Source of the DNA: Serripes groenlandicus
Lineage: Eukaryota > Mollusca > Bivalvia > Cardiida > Cardiidae
Assembly: GCA_031761405.1 (NCBI GenBank)
Contig: JASEVX010000007.1
Span: 30,406,859-30,470,858, forward strand
DNA length: 64,000 nucleotides
Direction of reading: 5' to 3'
Of the stretch, positions 25,401 through 40,400 are shown piece by piece (the first letter of the stretch is position 1; every line of letters starts with the position of its first letter). A model generated the notes under the pieces. It did no database searches, had not been told where the DNA came from, and saw only the letters and a list, made by a program, of their open reading frames with translations. Position numbers and translations under genes: made by a program.

Positions 25401-28400
25401 ATGATAAGCCTTTTCACCTTTTGCAGCATGGTTTCAATCTCTTCTCTAATCAACATTTCACCATTTGCAGCATGTTTTCTAATCAACACTTCTTATAAAG
25501 AGACATTTCACATTTTTGTCTAGATATTTTCGAAGTCGTCTGCTGCAGATTTGCTGTATGTGTGCAGATCACATAACTTCTTTATAAAGGAAAGCATAAT
25601 CATTGAATAAAGTTGAAAACTTTGAAGCAAAGAAGAAATAGCTGTTCATGAGCAATTTCTCGTTTTGCCAAAATATTTTCAAATGTCATCTCCTACACGT
25701 ACATGCATAAAATGCACAATTTCTCTTTCTCCTTCAATGTTTTCAACTTGATTCAATAATTACACTCACATTATTGACATTTTCCATATTTTTTCTGTTT
25801 TCAAAGTTGTCTGCTGCAAATTTGTTCTATGTAGGAAATGGTTAATTAACCCTTTTCCTCATATAGACGCTTTCTGACGCCTCTGCAGCAGACGGCTTTT
25901 TGAAAACATAGTGACAAAAGAAGAAATTGCTCAAAATGAGCAATTTCTCCTTTTGCCACAATGTTTTCCATTTTCGTCATAGGTTATCCATTCAGTTACA
26001 GAGATTTTATTTTTTGACAAAATATATTCGAAGTCGTCTGCTGCAGAATTGTCGTACGAGGGAAAGGGTTAAGAACAAGTACCAGTAATGAGTCTACAGT
26101 AAGATATAGTAGAAAATAATTTGATTATTTATTATGACAAAACACCTCTTACAATCACAACTCTTTCTGAATCAATTTTCCTCCTTTATTCTGAATCAAC
26201 TTTCCTCCTTTACATACAGACACCTTTTGACGGCTCTGCAGCTTATTGAAAAATTCCATATTTTTGACTAGATGTCTTCAAAGTCGACTGCTGTAGATTT
26301 GTTGTATGTGGGAAAGGGCTAAACAAAAAGATTTCGACACCACCCAAGAGAAGATTTAGACATTTTCCGTTTTGTAGAATCTGCAGCAGACCACTTTTTG
26401 GAATCATTGTAGCTAGTTGAGCAATTTCTGCTTTTGCCACAATGGTTTCAACTATATACAAAGGTCACACATGTTCATCATAGGTATTTTCCACATATTT
26501 TTCTCTAAGTGTTGTGTCTTACAAAAATATCCTGGTCCCACATACGCAGGTTTTCTGACGCTTCTGCAGCAGGCACATTTTGAAAAGACTTTGGCAAATG
26601 GGCAACTTCTCCTTTCGCCACAAAGTTTTCAACTCTATGCTAAAACTGAGCTTTTCTATGAATAGATTTTCCATATTTTTCTCCAGATAATTCCCAATTC
26701 GTCTTCTGCGGATTTGTTCTAGGTGGGAAAGAGTTAAATGTTGATCCCCTGTCTCAGGAATAGTTTTACTTTTTCAGTTTGAATATACAAAGCATAGATC
26801 TGGACAAACTAATAGTCCAGTTTTGCAAGTAGAAAAAAAATAAATTGGAAGTTTAAATTTATTTATTTCATATCCATTGTGAAGCAAGTTTTCAGCTTAT
26901 ATAAATAATGCTCTACAATAAAGTCTCTTTCCTGGCAACTTAACCAGTACTTGTGCCGTTGGTGTGTGTAAAAATCCCAAAGGTAAAACCCTTTCATCAC
27001 AGATTCGAACCCAGGACCTCTGGTTCAAGAGGCCAACACCCTACCACTGTCCTCCATGTTAGATGGAAGATACTGCTCTTTACTAGCAATTTCAATTCTT
27101 TTGTTCGATGTATTCAAAAGACCTTTATATAAGACTTTTCAATAGTAAATGTTTCTAAATGGAAATTCGGTTGAAACACTTTGTCCACATTTTTAACACA
27201 AAACTTATAGATCAGAAGTGTATTTTTTTCTTTTACATTCTTATTTTATCCTGAACTCTTTCCCTCATATAGACGCTTTGCCGCAGACGACTTTTGAAAA
27301 CATTGTGACAAAAGAAGAACAAAAACAAGCAATTTCTCCTTTTCAATGTTTTCAATTTTGTTCAGTAAACCTCATTGATATCCACATGTTTCCAAAGTCG
27401 TCTGCTGCAGATTTGTTGTATGTGGGAAAGGGTAAAACCCTAAATTGTGAGTACTCAAAAGAATCATCAAAATGAGACAATTCCTTTGTGTACAACGACA
27501 TAGGATTTCGTTGTTTAAACCTTTCCCACATACAACAAATTTGTAGCAGAGGACTTTTAAAACATTTAGTCAAAAATAGGAAATAATGTCTATGAATAAA
27601 GTTTATTTTAACCCTTTCCCACATACAGGTAGTCGACTTTGAAAACAAATAGGCTAAAAAAACATGAAAATTCTCCAAAAAATGAGAGATTAATTGTTAA
27701 ATAGAGTTGAAAACACTGTGGCAAAACGAGAAATTGCTCACACTGTGGCAAAACGAGAAATTGCTCACACTGTGGCAAAACGAGAAATTGCTCACACTGT
27801 GGCAAAACTAGAAATTGCTCACACTGTGGCAAAACGAGAAATTGCTCATCATGCTCATCATGAGCAATTTCTTCTTTTCCACAATGTTTTTTTCAAGAAT
27901 TCGTCTGCTGCAGAGGCATTAGAAAGCAGGTAATTAATAGAGTTGAAAACATTGTGAGAGAAAGTGCCTGTATCTGGGAAAGGGCTATATAAGAGAGATG
28001 TCGTCAGGGAAAGTTTACTCCTCACTTACTAGACCTATGTCAATACATCTCTTTCACTCCTGTCTACTAAAATAGAGTGTCAAATCTTCAAGATTTAATC
28101 AATGGGATAGGAGGGAGAAAAAACACCACAATGTAATTTCCTGTCTGTCCCTTCGTTATCACTTTCCCACATGTAGATGCATGTTGACACATCTGAAGCA
28201 TACGACATTGAAAACATTGCGGCAAAAAAAGAAATTATTTGCTGTTATTGCAAAGATGTCTTCAAGGTCGTCTGCTTCATTTGTTGTACATTGGAAAATT
28301 GGAAAACCTTAAACCCTTTCCCACATACAACAACAACAAATCTGCAGCAGACGAATTTTCAAACAGTAACAAAAACCTGAAAAATCTCCATAAAAGATAG

Positions 28401-31400
28401 CTTTTGGCCACAATGTTTTCAAAAGTCATCAGCTGTAGATGCATCAAAATGTGTCTGCAGGTGGGAAAGGGTTAACAGCACTCAATGCCTATCTATCTCT
28501 CCTGATTAATTCTTTTTTTTAATTCAGTTTTACCCTGGTTTCAACAGTATTTCAGTGATATTATATACTGGGAAAATATGCATTACTCCTGGTTAGATTT
28601 CTTGTTTGAGGGACAGGGATAAGTGTAATGATATATCTAAGTCGTCTGCTTTTGAAAGAACAGTGTTTAAATGCAATATCTGAAATGTTGTGAGCGTAAT
28701 ATTTACACAGTGTTGAAAACTAATTTAAAACATCTAACAATCAAAATTCTATAGTGTATTCATGAATTTGCAAAAGACAACATACATGCACAAATAATTT
28801 TGGCAATTGATGGAAAAACTAGTCCATTATTAGGAATGTCAAATAAGCAAGGTAACAGAATACAAGGATCATTTCCAACAGATGGGGTAAAACAAGATCT
28901 TTGTGATGTGTAAAACATTCATACATTCCATGACAGATTATACCTGATTTCATATATTTAGGATTTAATACTTTGAAAACATTTTGAGAAAAAAACATTA
29001 CATCCAGAAAGACGAAAATTGAGTTCTGACCTCGCAAAGTGCCTAATAACATTTGTAAGCAGATAGATACTGTGTTGTCTCCCTTTCCTTGAGTAGTCCC
29101 AAGAACTGTCTATGGGGAATTTAATCTGGGAAAACTGAATAGGTAATATAGCTATAGATGCCTTTACTGCAGACAACTTCAGAAAGCGATTGTGACTAAA
29201 GGAGAAATTGCTCATAATGACCGATTTCTCCTTTTGACACAATGTTTTAACCCTTTCCCTCATACGACAATTCTGCAGCAGACGACTTTGAACTTATTTT
29301 GTCAGAACATAGAAAATCTCCATAATTGAATGGATAACCTATGACAAAAAGTGGAAAACATCGTGGCAAAAGGAGAAATTGCACGTTTTGTGCAATTTCT
29401 TCTTTTGTCACTATGTTTTCAAAAAGCCATCTGCTGCAGAGGCGTCAGAAAGCGTCTATATGAGGGAAAGGGTTAAGAACAATTTCTCCTTTTCCAACAA
29501 TGTTTTCAAAGTCAACTACGGCAGGTCAAGGCAAGGACCGTAATTCATGGTCTTTGATCATCAAAACTTAAGGTGTACTGAAAGGGTTTAATAAAGTTAT
29601 CCGCTCATTGCTAAAAACAGACCTTTACTGAGGCCTCTGCAGCACACAACTTTTGCCACAAAAATGTTTTCAACTCTATTCAATTATTATACTTTCATGT
29701 TCAATGTTTTCAACTCTATTCAATTATTATACTTTCATGTTCATACTTTCATGTTCAAGATATTACATAGCTTTGCCAAAATATTTTCAAAGGCATTTGC
29801 TGTACTTTTGTGTGGGGGGAGAGGGTTAAGAACAATTTCTCCTTTTCAACCAATATTTTTTTTGAAGCCATCTATTGCAGAGTTCGAGACAAGGGTCGTG
29901 ATTTATAGTAATTGTCTTTCAGTAGAGATGATTTTTATGGTACCCACAACATAGGGTTGATACAGCTATAAGTGAGGTACTATCCATCAAAGACCGTATA
30001 CTTGTCCTTTTCTATATGAGCCGTCCCACGAGAAAGCCAACATTATTGACTCTGCACAATGCATCGACCAAGATTAGCCTGTGCAGGCTAATCAGGGCCA
30101 ATATATTCCATCACAGGGGGAAAAAGGTATAGAGTAATGATTCTTGAAACAGAAAATCTGCAGGAGGCGAAAAGTGTCTGTCTGTGCTGACCTGCTTGGC
30201 ATGCTAAGTCTGATCCAGTTCAACACTTTACGCAATTACCCCAATGTTTGTTTTCTTGTGAAACGGCTCACATGATCCTCTAGCAATCATACATGCAATG
30301 CAGGTTATATGGCTTCAGCTTCAATGTTTCTCATGAAAGACATAGATATCTGGAGAAAGACGGTAATTCAGGAATCTGATAGGTGCTGGGGGACTGTTTG
30401 ATAACATGCAGTCGCCTGCATGACACGACTATACAGACATTGCAATCAGTCAATTATGACAACTCTTCCATACATCAACATTGGCTTCCGCTGGAACACC
30501 ACGTATTGTGTTCCTTTTTTTTCCCATACACCCTTTCTTCGATAGACAGCTTTTAACACTTTCCCTCATACGACAATTCTGCAGCAGACGACTTTGATCG
30601 TATTTTGTCAAAACATAGAAAATCTCCATAATTGAATGGAAAAACTATGACTAAACGTTTTGTGCAATTTCTTCTTTTGTCACTATGTTTTCAAAAAGCC
30701 GTCTGCTGCAGAGGCGTCCGAAAGCGTTTATATGAGGGAAAGGGTTAAACTGTTTTGTCATTTTAACTCTTTCCCATTATGACAAATCTGCAGCAGACAA
30801 CAAAATATGAAAGAGTTCTTTAAATGATAGTACATGTATATTTATTGAATAAAGATGAAAACATTTTGGTTAAAGAAGAATTTTCTTAAAATGAGCAATT
30901 TCTCCTTTTGCCAGTGTTTTTCAACTTTATTCAAATATTATACCATTATTTATAGAGTTTTCACATTTTTCAAAGATGTTTTCAAAGTCGTCTGCTGAAG
31001 ATTTGCTGTAGTGGCTCTGGATCGCTCACCTGAGCTAAGTCAACCACATAGTCAATGACAATAAATCATGTCATGACAGTAACTTAAGTGAGCTAAAAAC
31101 ATTACGGAAAGAAAGGGGGATAACTTACCTCGTCCTGTTGGTATGGGTGGAAGCTGGTTGGGTTGTGGGGTCTCACAGCTGATGGTGTTGCTGGGTTCGC
31201 GGTCAAGCTTGGTGTCAGTGGTCAGAATGTCCATTCCATAGCCTCTAAACCGACACTGATAGTTCTCTTTGAATCTAGGTAAACTGGACACGTTCAGTTG
31301 TAACTGAAGTAAATTAATAAGTGTTGACAATATTGATGCTGGACTAGAATCAGTCCATTAAATTATTTTGAAAGGTAAAAATATAATATATTTAACCCTT

Positions 31401-34400
31401 TCCCTCATACCACAATTCTGCAGCAGACGACTTTGAACATATTTTGTCAAAAAATGGAAAATCTCCATAATTGAATGGATAACCAACCTATGACTAAAAG
31501 TGGAAAACATTGTGTCAAAAGGAGAAATTGCACGTTTTGTGCAATTTCTTCTTTTGTCACTATGTTTTCAAAAAGCCATCTGCTGCAAAGGCGTCAGAAA
31601 GCGTCTATATGAGGAAAAGGGTTAACCCCTTCCCACTTGAAGATGCATTTAGACGCATCTGAACCAGACGATTTTTGAAAAATTGTGGCCAAAGTAGAAA
31701 TTAAACATCATGGCTTAATGTTTTAAACTCGATCAGTATTTATACTTTCATTTCCAAAGATTTTCCACAATTAATCCCAGATGATTTCAAAGTTGTTTGC
31801 TTCAGATTTGTTATAAATGGGAAAGAGTTAAACGACAATATTGCTTAAACATTATCAATTTATTAATTTATTTATTTGGGTTTTACGCCGCTTTCGACAT
31901 TATTTCAGTTATATCACGGCGACAGTTTACTTATTCATGATCCCTGGGTAAACAAACCAGTACTAGGCTAGAAAATGTGCCTTGCGCGCACAAGGGCACT
32001 CCACAACGACCGTAGTGCCGCGACTGGGGATCGAATCCGGTTTCGAAATCCCCGATGCTAACCACTCGACCACAGCGGATTCCTTTAAACATTATCAAAG
32101 TTAACTTCCATTTTGTTAGGTGATACCATTTTTATAGATGTCTACAAATTAAATGAATTTAAAAACAATCAAAGCTGTGCTAAAGACCATCTTTTTATAG
32201 CAATTCCCTGTCTATATCATCTACGCTTTTAATTTGCTTATCACTTATTTTTTGCATAAATGACCCTACAATTCAAGATATGTTTTTTTGCTTTCAGTTA
32301 TATCATGGCTTTTCACAAGTAAGATACCAGTAATACTGGTCCATTAGTCCGGCACCAGTGAGTCAGTGGTAATGCTAGCCTAACAATCCTGAGTGCCAAG
32401 GCCTGAAAGCCATTACTACCTTTTTTTAAAGGTTTGGTATGACTAAGCCTTGGATTGGTTTGTTCAAAGTGTGAAGGGGTTATACAACTTACATGAGTGA
32501 CTTTCTGATCTCCTTTCTGTATCTTGTCTGGCGTAACACTCGAGATTTCTGTACAGGACTTACTGTTGTAGGACAACCATCGCAGAGCTTGATCATAATC
32601 CTTACAAACATTCTGGAGAGAACATCTGAAGAAAGAATGTGATATAAAATGATACAAGGGCCAGCCAGTCAACCAAATTTAACCCTTTCCCAGCAGCGGC
32701 AAACTTTTTTCAACTCTATTTAGTCATTAACCCTTTCCCTCATACGACAATTCTGCAGCAGACGACTTTGAACATATTTTGTCGAAAATTGGAAAATCTC
32801 TTTAATTGAATGGATAACCTATGACTAAAAGTGGAAAACATTGTGTCAAAAGGAGAAATTGCACGTTTTGTGCAATTTCTTCTTTTGTCACTATGTTTTC
32901 AAAAAGCCGTCTGCTGCAGAGGCGTCAGAAAGCGTCTATATGAGGTAAAGGGTTAAACTTTCATTTATGGAGATTTTTCAGTTTTTTGCCAGCATTTTTT
33001 AAATGTTGTCTGCTGCAGAGTTGTTGTATGTGGGAAAGGGTTAATCAATGACCTGTTATGCTAAATTTGGAATATTCCAAATTCAAAACATCCAAAAACC
33101 TTACATAACAAAATATCAGCATAAGTATGAATTGATAGAGACTTTCACCGACTTAAAAGTACTTTCTGTATTATGTTCAGATTTCAAAAGCAGTGTTAAA
33201 ACCCTTTAGCACCAGCAGAGGCAAATTGACGCATTTGCGGCAGATGACTATTAACAACATTTTGGGAAAAGGAGAAAGTGCTCACACACAATGAGAAGTT
33301 TCTGCTTTTGTCAAAATGTTTTCAACACTATTCAAAAAAAAAATAATTATATGTAGATATTTTTTGTATGATTTTTCAAGATAATTTCAAAGACGTCTGC
33401 TGTAGATTTGTTGAATGTTGAAAACTGAATGGAAAGGTTTGTGTGTTGACAATTAACTTTAATCTGCCTTGATGACAAGAACGTGCACATTCAGCTTTTT
33501 CGAGACGAGATTCATGTTTTTCATTAAGTTTGATATTGATGCCATTGTACTTCTGCTTCGCCTGCAAGATTTCCCAGGGGTATCTCTATTATATATACAT
33601 CATGAACATTTTCCTGGAGAAAAGCCTGACTCTCTAAACTTGTATCCATGTATCCACCTGAATTCTGCATCTGCAGCAGTCGACATCTAAAAACATTGTG
33701 GCAAAAGAAGAAATTGATCATGATGAGCAATATCTCTTAATGCCACAATGTTTTCAACACTTTTAAATTACTATATTTTCTTTTACAAAGATTTTTCAAA
33801 GTTGTCTGCTGCAGATTTGTTGTTTATGTCGGAAAGGGTTTTAAGTCTATTTTATAGGCCATCTGCTTTGAAATCATTGAACTTTGTAAATAAAACAATT
33901 TTACATCTAGAAAACCAAAAGGAAACTATTCATATAAAACTGAAAACACTGTAGTAAAAGGAGAAATTGCTTGCTTGGATTTTACAATATATAAACAACT
34001 TTATTCTTTTCTTTTCAGTGGATTTTACCATGTTTAATGCACTGTTTCACCATTTAGTTTGGCTTCAATCTCTTAACCCTTTCCCTCATATAGACGCTTT
34101 CTGACACCTCTGCAGCAGACAGCTTTTTGAAAACATAGTGACAAAAGAAGAAATTGCACAAAACGTGCAATTTCTCCTTTTGCTACAAGATTTTCTATAT
34201 TTTGACAAAATATGTTTAAAGTCGTCTGCTGCAGATTTGTCGTATGAGGGAAAGGGTTAACCCTTTCCCACATACACAAATTGCAGCAGAAAACTTTGAA
34301 AACATATTATAATTTAGTATTTAGGGTAGATATTTGGCTACATGCTGGTGCACAGAGATTTATTCATCTTTGTTTACATTTTGTATCGGACCAAAATACA

Positions 34401-37400
34401 AACATGGGTTAAATCTGGCTGACGAGGAAGTTACACCGCTTCTTCGCTTGTCTATATATATATAATATAGAATATACATTTTTCTTTATGGTTTGTTAAA
34501 CCTTTCCCTCATATAGACGCTTTCTGACACCTCTGCAGCAGACGGCATTTTGAAAACATAGTGACAAAAGAAGAAATTGCTCAAAACGAGCAATATCTCC
34601 TTTTGCCACAATGTTTTCCACTTTTAGTCATAGGTTATCCATTCAATTATAGAGATTTTCCATTTTTTGACAAAATATGTTCAAAGTTGTCTGCTGCAGA
34701 ATTGTTGTATGAGGGAAAGGGTAAAGGTGTAAGATTGAGATATGTTTTCAGTTGTGAACATGAAAACTTGGCTTTGTGTTCACCAATAGAGATTTTCCAT
34801 AATTCTGTATGGATGTTTCGAAGTAGTAGTATGCTGCAGTTTTGTTGTATATGGGAAAGGGTTAACTAGAACTATCACTGTAGATTATAAATACCCCCAA
34901 AACAGCACCTTGACCTACACCATAACTTAATAAATAAATGGGCCATAACTCTGTAAAATAACATGCAATTGTAAGACATTTAGGATAATTATGCACATCT
35001 CTTGATATAGAAGCTTCATGTAAAGTAAATTTTATTGAATTTCACCTAGTGGTTTGTAAGAAATAGGCCGGACAAAATATGGCTTCCGACCGACCGACAG
35101 CCCGACTCCTATATACCCCCTCTTTTCTTCGAAGGGGGTATAATAATCTCATTAACTGTTTAACTGAAAGTTTTATAAGCCACGTACTACATTCACAAGT
35201 TGTCCATGTTGAATATATTTTCCCAGAAACACCTTTTGTTTTGGACTGTTTCATTATAGAAATACTCTTTAAAAAGAATTAAAATGACTGTATCCCAGGA
35301 GGAGCCAACACTGAAGAACCTGATGATGAATTAAAGTTTTCTCTTTCATCATCCAGTTTTAAATGAGAAATGTGAGAGACATTTTCTGTACCCCAGGTGA
35401 ATTTAGCTTTTAATGTTGTTTTTCATGTGTCAGAACCAGTTAGAGTTCCTGGCAAATGTAAATACTTTTTCCCTAGTCCTTTCCAACATACAGACACTTT
35501 CTGACACCTTTGCAGCAGACGTCTTTTGAAAGCATGTGACAACAGTAGATGGTCATAATAAGCAATGCCCTCCCTTTGCCTCAATATTGTCAACTCTAAT
35601 CAATGATTACAATTTCACTTGTCGAGGATTACCATTTTTTTAACCCGACGTTTCTCAAAGTCAACTGCTGCAGAATTGTTGAATGTGGGAAAGGGGTTAA
35701 CCCTTTCTGTTCAACAACAAATCTGTAGCAGACGACTTTGAACCTCTGAGAAAAAAATGTGGAAAAACCCACCTTTTGTCACATAATGTATTTGGTTGTC
35801 ATCCAATGCAGATGCATCAACAGATGTCTTCATGTAGGAAATGAAATAAGGAATTATTAGCTAGGATATTTTTCTAAACAAAAATTATCCGGAGAAAGAA
35901 AAAAACCTTTTTTTATGTTAGATAACATTTGAAACCTATGCCGCACTCGAGTTTTAAAAACAAGAGGATCATGAAGTCCCTGGATTGCACACCTGAAATA
36001 TTTTAAACCTATTTTTTTTTAAAGAGAATGAATTGTTTTATGGCACTACATCACAAAGCTTTGTAAAACAAGTGACCCTGAGGATGGGGCCAATTTTGAA
36101 CCAGAGGCATCATTTGATCAATCTTTATAGAGGACCACAATAAATTCTTCACACCAAATATCTAAGCCCTAGGTGTTTCTGTTTCAGAAAAGAAGATTTT
36201 ATTGGATACGAAATTTGGTTGATTTAAAAAATTTAGCATCAACCACAATGCATCAATAGGGTTTAACAAATTTCCATTGCCTTGTAGACACATTGTTTAA
36301 ACATTTAGATCAGTCTCTAATATGACAATTTCGGAGGAAGGAAATGATTATGTCTGGAAATTGTTAACGAACCCTCACGCCAGGCTCTAGACTTGAATAC
36401 AGTGAACAAGAGCTGTCATAATTCTTACAAAAACCTTGACAGAGTTATGAGCTCTTGTCTGTTGATGGAGGTTCTGATGGTGAACAAGTATTGTAAGATT
36501 CAAAGCAATATCTGTAATGGTTTTGAAACAAGAGGCCCAAGTGGGCCAGTATTGCTCCACGGCTACCATTAGGCAAAACTTAAATCTCCAAACAGCCATA
36601 TAATGCAAAATAGCCACGCCGTCTGGCGGCCATGTTTTTCGACCAATCAACATGGCTTGAAGGAATCTGATAGAGGGTCACCCAAGGAACATTTCTACAA
36701 AATTATTTAAAAATCGGTCTCACATTTTCGGAGGAGAAGTTTTCACTATGGCCATATAAGGCAAAATAGCCCGCACCCTGGCGGCCATGTTTTTCAACCA
36801 ATCAACATGGCTTGAAGGAATCTAATGGATCCAAAAAAATTGGAAGGAATTCTGGTGAGGTCATTTGGAGGATGCTTTCTGTGAAGTTTCATCCCAATTG
36901 ACCCAATGGTTACTGAGAAGAAGAACTTCAGTTGACGGACGACACATGATGGACAAAAGGCGATCACAATAACTCACCTTGAGCACTTCATGCTCAGGTG
37001 AGCTAAAAAGGGAATTGGTACAAAAACCTTAACCAAGGTGTGACACCAACGCTGACGCCGAGGCGAGTAGTATAGCTAGCCTTTTCTTCGAAAAGTCTAG
37101 CTAAAAAGGGCCATAATATTCTTAAAACAAGAGGGCCGTGATGGCCCTGGATCGCTCACCTGATTTTTTTCCCCCACTTTAGCCATATAAGCCCCGCCCC
37201 CTGGCGGCCATAGTTTTCGACCAATCAAAATGGCTTGAAGGAATCTGATAGAGGGTCACCCTAGGAATACTTCTACAAAATTATTTGAAAATCTGCAAAC
37301 CAGTTTGGGAGAAGAAGAATTTTGAACTAAAAAGGAGAAATTGTTCATTGGATTTTAAACAATGTTTTCAAATGTGTGCTGCAGGGAACGTTTCATTTAA

Positions 37401-40400
37401 ATCTATTTGCACACTTTCAACAGTAAGAAGATAAAAGACAAATAATTCATATAATAGGCTTCTGCTCTTGTTTGTGCGGAAAGAAAGCAACAATGCCAGG
37501 AGAAAATAGATATGTCTCCACTTCAGACAATGGAGTCAGTACCTAAGCCGGACCAACAAAAACAGACCTTCAACGGATTAAAATAAAATGGCAAAATACA
37601 ATCTAATTGCAGATTTGTACAGTTGGTTTTGAGCCATGATTACTCTAGAGAGGCTTCCGGGATGTTTGTATGACAAGATAGCAGCATACAGGGAAGATTC
37701 TGATCAGACTTCACTGGGTGCAAAGTCCTGTAGGTTGGTCTTCTTGTGACGTAACCTGTAACTGTCTTCTCAAAATTTATACCGTATACAGCTGAAGTAA
37801 ATTACTCCGACAGATAAAATTGTGTGTGCAAGTAATCATAGAGCTACCTTTCAGGAAATCCAACAATAATGCATTTGCAACCAGTGTATATATAGATCTA
37901 ACATAATCAAGTTGTTACTGGTGTCAATTTCTTTTAACGCTTTCCCACAAACAGACGCTTTCTGATGCCTTTAAAGCAGACTTCTTGTAAAAATATTGTG
38001 GCATAAGGACAAATTGCTTATAATGAGAATTTTCTCCTTCTGCCAAAAATGTTCTCAACTTTAATCATTAATCATTCTTTCATTTATAAAGAGGTCCCAT
38101 ATTTTGGAGCAAATGTTTTCAAAGTTGTCTGCTGCACATTTGCTGGGTTAACCCTTTCCCTCATACGACAATTCTGCAGCAGACGACTTTGAACGTATTT
38201 TGTCAAAAACATAGAAACATAGAAAATCTCCATAATTGAATGGATATAACCTATGAAAAAAAGTGGAAAACATTGTGGCAAAAGGAGAAATTGCACGTTT
38301 TGTGCAATTTCTTCTTTTGTCACTATGTTTTCAAAAAGCTGTCTGCTGCAGAGGCGTCAAAAAGCGTCTATATGAGGGAAAGGGTTAAACTTTTGTCGAA
38401 AGGAAAACTACAATAAGACTGGTAGACAATGGATATATCGATGTACCAGTAAGTGCCAAACTGTTATATATGGTTCCATGTAATTCAGTAGCAACAAAGT
38501 TTCTGGCTTGCCAAAGATATTACTACATACCATATATCTCGCCTGTCGCCAGACACATTAAATGATACCATAGATAAAAATAACTCGGGAGTAAAACTCT
38601 ATTTTTAATCTTTTATTTTGTTTTAGATGTGTGTTTTACGGCGCTTCCGATAGTTTTTCAGTTATATCACGGCGTTTCCTGTATAAGTTACCAGTACCAC
38701 TGGTCCATTTATCCTGACACCAGCCAGTCTTAGTCTTACATGTTCAACTTTTCCCCATAAAATACACATTTGCAACAGTCAACTTTGAAAATTCTAGGAA
38801 AAGATCATGAAAAATGTCTATAAATTAAAGTATAATTTTTGAGGAGGGTTGAAAACAGTGTGACAAAAGCAGAAATTACTCATTCTGACAAATTTTCTCC
38901 TTTCATATCAATCCTGTTTCTCATATTGAGCCATCTGCAGCAGATGACATTTGAAACCATTGTGACAAAAGAAGCAATTTCTCCTTTTGGCTCACTGTTT
39001 TGAACAACTAAACATATCTATCAGGTTTTTCTCCAAATTATTTGACTTCATGTTTTTACAGTCACCAATTTTGTTGTATGTAGAAAAGGGTTTAAATCTT
39101 TAAGTACTCAACATGCATTTACAGGGGGAAACAAGGAAACAAACAAGATTTGTAGATAAGAAATCATCAAATGAGTGCTCTGTTTTAGTTTACAACAAAT
39201 GGTGACAAATTGACTGGAAATCTCCATGAATTCATTTCATTTCTATCAGACCCACCAACAACAACAACATTGTTTACAGCTTGATCTTCAAAATAAACAT
39301 GACTCCTGATATAATATCTCTCAACCCTTTCCCACATACAACAAATCTGCAGCAGACGACTTTGAAAACACTGTGACAAAAACCTGAAAAATCTATAAAG
39401 ATTTAAATGTTAAATAAAGTTGAAACACTGTGGCCAAAGGAGAAATTGCTCATTATAAGCAATTTCACCTTTGGCAACAATGTTTTCAAAAGTCGAAAAA
39501 TGAACATGCACTTTGACGCATCTGCAGCAGACGTCTTTTTAAATCATTGTGGCAATATATATAGGTGAATCTTATAATGAGCAATTTATGTATTCAATGA
39601 CTACAGTCTCCATATATGATGCTGAGCTGTTTTAAATGTTGTCTGTTGCAGATTTGTTGCATAAGCAATGGTTTAAACTTCTAAAAAGAAGAATGACAAT
39701 GTGATTGGAGATTTATTTTTTTAAAAACACAATCTGCTTTCGAGTTATTATTTCACAAGACAGCTAGCTGTATTAGAGGCATCGAAGGGCATTTATAGAA
39801 TGGGAAAGGCAGGGCCTTTTTTCCAGAAATTGGGAAGAGGCCTTAGCCTTTCATTTTGGGAAATTTTAGCGCGATTTTTTGCCAAATTGGGAAAAATTAG
39901 ACATATAACATGTGGCTATATAAATAGTCCTTTTTACAATAACTTAAGACTTTTGGTTTATATAATGCAATTAAACAATCATATTACCTTAAACAAGACA
40001 AATATATCTGTTAAAAGTGTATTCCACTTCATTTCACTTCTTAAAAAAAAAAAATTTTTTTTTTTTTTTTTTAGATTTTGGGAAATATTTTTTTCCAATT
40101 GGGAAAAAAACAACGTTTTTCCAATTGGGAAGACACCGTTTAACAGCGTCACTTATATAAGGTAAAAAGGCCCTGAAAGGGTTAGAATTATTGTGGAGAG
40201 AGAACGAGAGACAGACAGAAAAGATTAAAATCAATGATTACAAAAAGTTTTGGATGTAAAAAATGATGAATGGATGTAGCTTAATGGTTGGGAGTCAAAG
40301 ATAAGCCATTTACTGAACCCCCTCTCTTGGAGAAGGGCACCAATGAATCACAGTTAAACCCTTTCCCTTACGCACATGTATTTTGGCAACTCTACAGCAG

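Noticed and set aside
27608..27933. Repeat protein with HTVAKREIA or QFLVLPQCE units
   Set aside because: Product of the 27-bp minisatellite in a transposon arm; both strands are open because the unit is a multiple of three.
39800..40165. 121-codon frame with a poly-Lys/Phe run
   Set aside because: It lies inside the CAGGGCC element and reads through its A/T homopolymer.
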